Position numbers and translations under genes: made by a program. From positions 1-37,510 of the forward strand of contig JADGEC010000021.1 in NCBI GenBank assembly GCA_016744575.1: 37,510 nucleotides of DNA, written 5' to 3'. The stretch is from Sulfurimonadaceae bacterium (lineage in GTDB: Bacteria; Campylobacterota; Campylobacteria; Campylobacterales; Sulfurimonadaceae). The notes below the pieces were generated by a model. The model was not told the DNA's origin. It did not search any database and saw nothing but the letters and a program-made list of their open reading frames with translations. Of the stretch, positions 32,632 through 37,510 are shown in pieces. Each line of letters starts with the position of its first letter. Position 1 is the stretch's first letter.

Positions 32632-34034
32632 CAGATCGTTCCTAAATAGTCTATTAAGAGCTCACGCTTCTTTTTGCCAAGAGCCATAAATGCTCGCTTA
32701 GCACCTTCTGCCTCACCGCCGTGCCAAAGTATGGCCTCTTCGATCGAACGTGCCCTTCCATCATGCAGATAGTTTGCCTCTGTGCTCACATCCTTATAGA
32801 GTCCAATACCCCAAAGTGGTGGAGTCCGCCACTCGGACCCACTGGCCAAAAAGTCACGATGTCCATCAGCAAGTCCTTCACCCATATCATGCAGTAAGAG
32901 ATCAGAGAAAGGGGCTATCTCCACACCCATAGCCGTTGTGTAAGTCGAGACATGACAGCTGTCACATCTAAGCGTGCTAAAGAGTGTCTCGGCTTCTTCT
33001 TTATCAGAGAAGTCGCGTGCTGAGGGTATTTTCAAGTGTGTGATGTAGAAAGTGATAGCATCCAGGCGATCACCTGGGAGGTCAAAGGTATGATGACCTT
33101 TATCTGCATCCTTACACGCCTTTTGAGCTTCTGTACAGTTCTCTTTTGGAAAAAGTGGTGAGGTCAATCCCATATCGTTGTTTGCAGCATTCGCACTCTG
33201 ATATCGTACTGTCGGGGAGGAGGCCTTCCAGGTGAAACGTCCTAACTGGCGTTCACTACTCTCAGTCGTATATACCCAGTTTGCCTTTCCTGATATGCCA
33301 TCACCATCACGGTCATCGATATCCTCATGTGCCAATATCGCTTCCTCAGGGATCTGTTCGAGCATTCCCAATCCCACCAATGCCAATGCTATCCGAGGAG
33401 AGATAGCGGTGTTTTCATGAAGTGGACCATAACCCAATCTCTCAAGTGTGTAGTGCGACATACGCAGACTGTATGAGCTGCCATCAGGGTAGCTGCCCTC
33501 TTTCTCTTCATACTCTACTTCGACATGGCCCTCATAGGAAGTACCGTGGGTACCATTGATACTAAACTGTGCGCCATAGGTCGGTTCCGGCTCACTACCC
33601 CTGCTCATCATAGACATCTCATCAAGATCGTTCTGAGAAGAGAGAGCAAGTCGCATGACCAGATCTCGTCTGAGCGTTCCTTCATCATCTATAGCCACCC
33701 CCGCTCCGTGACCAGGATGACAATTGATACAGGTGTTCGCACTAAAGAGCGGCCCAAGGCCATCACGCGCCGTAGTCGCCGAAGGCGCTTCCACCCAGGG
33801 GATGGTAAAGAAACTACGACCTGTTACAAAGACATCTAGCATCGCATCGTCCATAGCACCCATTGGGTGTGAAAAAGCCTGCTTGGAGATATCTTTAGAA
33901 AAGAGCGTACGATCATAAGAAGTTGTCTGCACGATATCATCAGTGGCAGTCACATCTTCAGAGAATGTCATCTCAGAACAGCCTGCAAGCATCAAGCCTG
34001 CAAGTACCGAGACTTGAAGCGAGAGAGCTATCAC
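32631..34034 (-). CDS. DUF1111 di-haem oxidoreductase lipoprotein
   Basis: This 467-residue protein starts at a GTG (34034) overlapping the imelysin TGA by four bases (GTGA). It has a lipoprotein signal (LMLAGC, Cys19) and two haem c motifs: CINCH at 102-106 and CDSCH at 357-361. LFSANTCINCHPGHGAG, DGDGISGKANWV and the closing YLHDGRARSIEEAILWHGGEAEGAK block are characteristic of the DUF1111 (di-haem 'thiol oxidoreductase') family, which is distant from MauG/CcpA peroxidases. It is a standard partner of imelysin proteins in iron-regulated operons and probably performs a periplasmic redox step on iron or its ligand. Confidence 0.9.
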   Translation of the reverse strand: MIALSLQVSVLAGLMLAGCSEMTFSEDVTATDDIVQTTSYDRTLFSKDISKQAFSHPMGAMDDAMLDVFVTGRSFFTIPWVEAPSATTARDGLGPLFSANTCINCHPGHGAGVAIDDEGTLRRDLVMRLALSSQNDLDEMSMMSRGSEPEPTYGAQFSINGTHGTSYEGHVEVEYEEKEGSYPDGSSYSLRMSHYTLERLGYGPLHENTAISPRIALALVGLGMLEQIPEEAILAHEDIDDRDGDGISGKANWVYTTESSERQLGRFTWKASSPTVRYQSANAANNDMGLTSPLFPKENCTEAQKACKDADKGHHTFDLPGDRLDAITFYITHLKIPSARDFSDKEEAETLFSTLRCDSCHVSTYTTAMGVEIAPFSDLLLHDMGEGLADGHRDFLASGSEWRTPPLWGIGLYKDVSTEANYLHDGRARSIEEAILWHGGEAEGAKRAFMALGKKKRELLIDYLGTI

Positions 34035-35383
34035 AGCACAGTCTCGTCCGGGTCTGTGACATCCTCCTCGTTGAGATCAATATCAAGGTCAGCTGCGACA
34101 TCGACCATCAAGTCACCAAGCTCACGCATATCGTTCTTCATGTCGATGATGGTCGAACGTGTATCAGAACCTTCTTTGATCTGATAATCAAAGTGTGTGG
34201 CCGCAGCCGCAGCATCTACTGCCGCCACTTTGAGATCGATCGATGCGATCAATGCATCAAGCTCAGTACGTGTCTCTGTATCGACCAGGTCATAAAGGCT
34301 TTTATCCCCGGTCTTTAGTACATCGACAAAACCCTGATAGTTAAGTAGGATGTCTCTGTGCGTATTATCGCTAAAGCAAGAGTGCTCATCTTCCTCACTT
34401 GGTGTAAGCACTGCGACTGCGATACGCTCATTCGCCAGTTCTGATTTTATGAAGACTCCTATCGCCCCGATTATCGTCTTCAGTGCAGCATCGGGCTTGA
34501 TGTTCTTGGTCGCATCATCACCGGTAAGACTATCAAGCAGTGCGGCGCGATAACAACCAGATGCATCTGTACTACAATCTACTGAAGCTGTTTTCGCCCA
34601 TGCTGAAGCTACCGCTTCAAGATCATCGACGATGAGTTCGGCTGAAGCATCAAGATACGCTTTACGGCGATCCGCATTTGGATTAGACGTGTAGTCTTCC
34701 AGAGGACGTTCACCTGCTTTTGTCGCTCCATTGGTCACGGTGTCATCTATAAAACTGTTGTAGTCTTGGTCTTGTCCCCATAACAGGAACTCGATGGCAT
34801 GGTATCCAGTCGCGACGTTTGCGTCACCACCATTTTCGTTCAATGCTGCCAGGACCTCTTTGGAGATGACCGTCGCATCGACTTCATCCCCACCATTTGG
34901 TGTGAACGCACCAGCTGTATCGATGATGTTTCCTGAAGTAGTAGCTCCACTACTGTCCGTCGTATAGTCGATCATGTTCTCATCGAGTGGCCAAGCATTG
35001 AGCTGTCCCTCCGGCGCTCCATATGCATCAGCGACCCATCCCTCTTCTGCATCTATCGGCCCATTTGAGAGACGATAGATCTCCGTCACACCGTAAGACT
35101 CACGTGCTTGCAACCAAGCTGCTTTTGCAGCGTCTGATGTGGCTTCAGTAGAATCGTCTGTGAATGCATTGACCGCAGTCTCCAAGGCTTTCGCATCCGT
35201 GATCGCGGCTGCCATCGTATCGAAGACGCTGTCTGCATAACTAGTAAGCACTATTTGCTTCTCTTGATCGGTGACCCCTGTTGCTGCATCGCCATCACTA
35301 CTACTGCTTCCACAACCTGTCATACCTATAGAAAGTGCTGTAGCCAGCGAGAGTGTACTGATGATATTTTTAGAAATATACAT
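34031..35383 (-). CDS. Imelysin (IrpA-like) lipoprotein, first gene of the iron operon
   Basis: The start is the ATG at 35383, which begins a lipoprotein signal (SLATALSIGMTGC, lipid Cys24); a longer frame from 35467 would include the Fur box and is rejected. The protein has 450 residues, helical, with the imelysin signature GYHAIEFLLWGQD (H195 and E198 of GxHxxE) and RLSNGPID and LNAWPLDENMIDY blocks. Imelysins (IrpA, ICMP) are needed for growth on limited iron in several bacteria and probably bind iron or an iron-carrier; they are not proven peptidases. A Fur-type box lies 64-82 bases upstream, so iron repression of the whole seven-gene operon is expected. Confidence 0.92.
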   Translation of the reverse strand: MYISKNIISTLSLATALSIGMTGCGSSSSDGDAATGVTDQEKQIVLTSYADSVFDTMAAAITDAKALETAVNAFTDDSTEATSDAAKAAWLQARESYGVTEIYRLSNGPIDAEEGWVADAYGAPEGQLNAWPLDENMIDYTTDSSGATTSGNIIDTAGAFTPNGGDEVDATVISKEVLAALNENGGDANVATGYHAIEFLLWGQDQDYNSFIDDTVTNGATKAGERPLEDYTSNPNADRRKAYLDASAELIVDDLEAVASAWAKTASVDCSTDASGCYRAALLDSLTGDDATKNIKPDAALKTIIGAIGVFIKSELANERIAVAVLTPSEEDEHSCFSDNTHRDILLNYQGFVDVLKTGDKSLYDLVDTETRTELDALIASIDLKVAAVDAAAAATHFDYQIKEGSDTRSTIIDMKNDMRELGDLMVDVAADLDIDLNEEDVTDPDETVL

Positions 35384-35446
35384 ACTTTGATAACCTTTAT
35401 GATAATTGTTATTGGAATCATAACCATCGTACTCTTTCGTAAATAT

Positions 35447-35465
35447 AAATATGATAGTCATTATC
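35447..35465 (-). promoter_or_regulatory. Fur-type box ahead of the iron operon
   Basis: On the minus strand GATAATGACTATCATATTT matches the 19-base Fur consensus at about 14 positions; its core ATGATA-N5-TATCAT is an inverted repeat. A weaker half-box (TGATAATTGTTATT) lies nearer the gene at about 35399-35412. Both precede the imelysin ATG at 35383. Confidence 0.65.
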
Positions 35466-35719
35466 ATATAAGTGGGAGTATGTTAGATACCTGGTGTCTG
35501 TATCTTCCTTACAAGAGAATGTCTACAACGGTATTAAGGATCTTATGCCAATTCCGGTCAAAGAGTGCAGCTTTAAACGAGCAAAGTGTTTCTGGAATGC
35601 AAAGAGCTGCTTTCTAGCTAATGGGTCCTCTCTTATTTAAAGTCGTATCCTGCTATTACCAGTGAATAGACTCATTGTGACTATCAGGATAATATGAACA
35701 AGTATTGAGGGGAGGAGAC

Positions 35720-35741
35720 GATGACTTTTAATCAAGTCATC
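35720..35741. repeat. Perfect 8-base hairpin
   Basis: GATGACTT (35720-35727), TTAATC, AAGTCATC (35734-35741). It lies just past the HAD remnant and could end leftward transcripts from the TonB receptor, but there is no T tract. The rest of 35468-35719 shows no gene I can support. Confidence 0.5.
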
Positions 35742-35744
35742 AGT

Positions 35745-36006
35745 TCAGCTGATAAGCTTCTTGTAGCTATTCGGGACGACTTTTGAGCTGTCGACACATG
35801 AACGTTGAAAACCTTTTGGCAGGGTAAGTGGACAACCAAATGCTGCATCATCGACATAGATACTTGCATATGCTTTTGGACTGCTGCTCCAGCTGATCTG
35901 CCTTGGATCATGATTGACAGACCTGATCGGACTCCAGGCACTCTATGACCTGATTAAAGAGAGCAGCCTCTTTTTGTCCATCAGAGCGCATGGAAGACAA
36001 AATCGA
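35745..36006 (-). pseudogene. Frameshifted remnant of a HAD-like hydrolase
   Basis: Two frames join into one recognisable C-terminal half. From 36006 leftward: SSMRSDGQKEAALFNQVIEC. After a shift near 35915: NHDPRQISWSSSPKAYASI, then YVDDAAFGCPLTLPKGF and CVDSSKVVPNSY, ending at a TGA (35747-35745). SSPKAYA-(I/V)Y(I/V)DDAA-GCPL followed by R-VDW-KV-P is the end of small HAD-type hydrolases of the BT4131-like group, in which the MRSDG loop precedes it. The N-terminal DxD motif is absent or ruined (IDFVFHAL in another frame just upstream). It is a dead gene left between the TonB receptor and the iron operon. Confidence 0.7.
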
Positions 36007-36048
36007 TCTACACTCATCTTATGCCACACTATTTTTCCTTCCTAAGCA

Positions 36049-37510
36049 TTAAAAATGGGCACGTATACCTGCGAAGTAATACGTCCCGACATTAGAACCG
36101 AGGACATCATCGACTTTTTTATCAAAAATATTGTTGACACCACCATAAATATTGAACGAGTCGGTGATGTCATAAGCAAGTGTCAGGTCGACCAGCGTAA
36201 AGTCATCGGTCTTTGATCCCACTGATGTCTCCGTCAGCGAACCTCTGTCTAAGATCTCAGTATAGTACTGCTTACCTATATATGTGCCGATCAGTGAAAG
36301 GTTGAGTGCCGAGACAAGCTGATAGTCTATGTTTGCCGTGACCGTTCTATCTGGATGGAACTCAAGATCCTTGTTCGTCTCCTCATCTTCCGTACGAAGT
36401 TCTGTCCAGAAGATTCCCGTATAGAGGTTCTCTAAGATATTGTAGCCGACACTTATCTCTACGCCTTTCGTATTGGCATTGGCGACATTCTCAAATGTAT
36501 AAGCTTGAGGATTCGTCCCAAACGGCCTTACGACCTGCTGGATCATCTCTTCGATCTCATTATAAAAAGCGACTACATCATAATGAAAGTCACTGTTCCT
36601 ACCACCCAGACCGATCTCAAAAGCATTGGTCGATTCCGGCTTAAGGTCATAGCCCATCACATCAGCACCGATCTGCAGACCATTTGGTGTCTGTTTGAAG
36701 ATATAGAGTTCTCTGATATCCGGGGTACGATATCCCTGGGCAAGATTAGCACGAAGCTTTGCCAAAGTATCAAACTCGTAGATACCGCCCACACGAAATG
36801 TCGCTTTGTTCTCAGCATTACTAATAGCATCATAACGTGCACCCAAGATAGCATTTAACGCATCGCTCACTTCCCATTCGTCTTGTAGATAGATTGACTG
36901 GTAATCCACATCTTTCTTGCTCATCTCTGATGCCTGTGTGAAGACACTCGACTTACGCTCTTCATCACGATACTCTGCGCCACCACTAAGCAGATGCTGT
37001 TCATGCGCCATCCATGTAGCCATCACCTCCCCCACGATAATATCAACGTCAGCATCCATACCACTTGCTTCAGAATCTGCCTCACTGATGTAACCCATAT
37101 CTTGGTACTCTTTTGCCGATGTAGTGTTACGTTTCTCATAACTACTGCTATAGACTCGAGCTTTGAGCTCAAGATCATCTGTCGGAGCGTAACGTACGTC
37201 AGCACTTAGGTCAAGTCTATAGTTCTTGTCCTCAGAGTTGACAGGTACATTATAAGCCGGAATCGACTTATCTTGTTGTGCAAGCGGAAGGGCCGACCCG
37301 ACCCCCGGTGTCTTGTATCCGGTCGGGTGAAAGTAGCCTATATATGCACCATTGCGTTCCTCATAAAAATAGTTGACATCAACACCCGCGACAAGATCAT
37401 GAGTGAACGCATAATCCAAACGTCCGCCTACGGTGTAGACCTCACTCTCTTCACGATATGTGACATCGGTCGGATAATAGTCTTTGAGCGTCATAGGATC
37501 GATAAAAGGG
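36049..37510 (-). CDS. TonB-dependent receptor, C-terminal part, cut by window edge
   Basis: The frame stays open through the window edge (residues PFIDP precede the ATG at 37494), so the signal peptide, plug and first strands are missing; at least 486 residues are present. The visible part is a receptor beta barrel: LAQGYRTPDIRELYIF, LKPESTNAFEIGLGGRN, YNEIEEMIQQVV, VSALNLSLIGTYIGKQYY and NIYGGVNNIFDKKVDDVLG, ending in FAGIRAHF with terminal Phe. The R-PDIRELY and NIFDK blocks are common to receptors for siderophores, haem and corrinoids, so the substrate cannot be fixed. Lying upstream of a Fur-boxed iron operon in the same direction, an iron or haem carrier is most likely. Confidence 0.85.
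   Translation of the reverse strand, partial: PFIDPMTLKDYYPTDVTYREESEVYTVGGRLDYAFTHDLVAGVDVNYFYEERNGAYIGYFHPTGYKTPGVGSALPLAQQDKSIPAYNVPVNSEDKNYRLDLSADVRYAPTDDLELKARVYSSSYEKRNTTSAKEYQDMGYISEADSEASGMDADVDIIVGEVMATWMAHEQHLLSGGAEYRDEERKSSVFTQASEMSKKDVDYQSIYLQDEWEVSDALNAILGARYDAISNAENKATFRVGGIYEFDTLAKLRANLAQGYRTPDIRELYIFKQTPNGLQIGADVMGYDLKPESTNAFEIGLGGRNSDFHYDVVAFYNEIEEMIQQVVRPFGTNPQAYTFENVANANTKGVEISVGYNILENLYTGIFWTELRTEDEETNKDLEFHPDRTVTANIDYQLVSALNLSLIGTYIGKQYYTEILDRGSLTETSVGSKTDDFTLVDLTLAYDITDSFNIYGGVNNIFDKKVDDVLGSNVGTYYFAGIRAHF

Noticed and set aside
35384-35467. N-terminal extension of the imelysin gene
   Set aside because: It would run through the Fur-type box, and the lipoprotein signal begins at the ATG at 35383.
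35732-35941. 69-codon leftward open frame starting MPGVRSG
   Set aside because: It is the wrong frame of the HAD-hydrolase remnant; the recognisable motif is in another frame.

Overview
The window looks like a chromosome segment of a Campylobacterota (formerly Epsilonproteobacteria) chemolithotroph of the Sulfurimonas/Sulfurovum type. The evidence is the run csd3-like M23 peptidase / pgbA-like / glcD / brkB / comEC, which matches remembered Helicobacter (HP0506-HP0509) and Campylobacter (Cj1211-Cj1215) gene order, a short ComEC without a C-terminal domain, frequent TTG starts, and a denitrification-type accessory gene set. No rRNA, tRNA, CRISPR array or intact insertion sequence was seen.

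Region 1 (1-6345) is a copper and nitrogen-oxide accessory block. It holds the end of a NosL-family gene, a small periplasmic protein, a leftward operon DUF2249 / haem-copper-oxidase-like membrane protein / DUF59, a CopD-like membrane protein, a Crp/Fnr regulator and a TonB-dependent copper receptor with OprC-type CxxxM and HxM motifs. The leftward operon has a perfect FNR-type box (TTGAT-N4-ATCAA) centred exactly 41.5 bases upstream of the start predicted from a perfect TATAAT, the geometry of a class II Crp/Fnr-activated promoter.

Region 2 (6346-20803) is core housekeeping: Nudix hydrolase, mgtE and a csd3-like peptidase (leftward); pgbA-like, glcD and brkB (rightward); comEC, dnaB, ispG, two tandem GGDEF-family membrane proteins and priA (leftward). 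Both GGDEF proteins have lost the signature motif, so they are probably not active diguanylate cyclases.

Region 3 (20804-22834) has three tandem pilin-like genes that run directly into priA, and two small genes of unknown function.

Region 4 (22835-24691) is a decayed patch. A degenerate copy of the promoter and first ~100 codons of uvrB (22866-23211) lies about 1.8 kb upstream of intact uvrB. Between the two copies are a 2OG-Fe(II) oxygenase gene, about 500 bases of unrecognised sequence and a large hairpin. Intact uvrB and a dedA gene follow.

Region 5 (27241-37510) is an iron-related region. A leftward seven-gene operon, with neighbouring genes touching, overlapping or at most 9 bases apart, encodes an imelysin lipoprotein, a DUF1111 di-haem oxidoreductase, a second imelysin-like lipoprotein, a fatty-acid-hydroxylase-family membrane di-iron protein, a porin, a MauG/CcpA-type di-haem peroxidase and a small Fur-like winged-helix protein. 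A Fur-like box lies ahead of the first gene, and another lies ahead of a 57-residue protein that converges on the operon end. A TonB-dependent receptor, cut by the window edge, lies upstream, and a frameshifted HAD-hydrolase remnant sits between it and the operon. This operon is the best candidate for an incompletely described system: probably periplasmic redox-assisted iron or haem acquisition, with an unexplained membrane di-iron enzyme.
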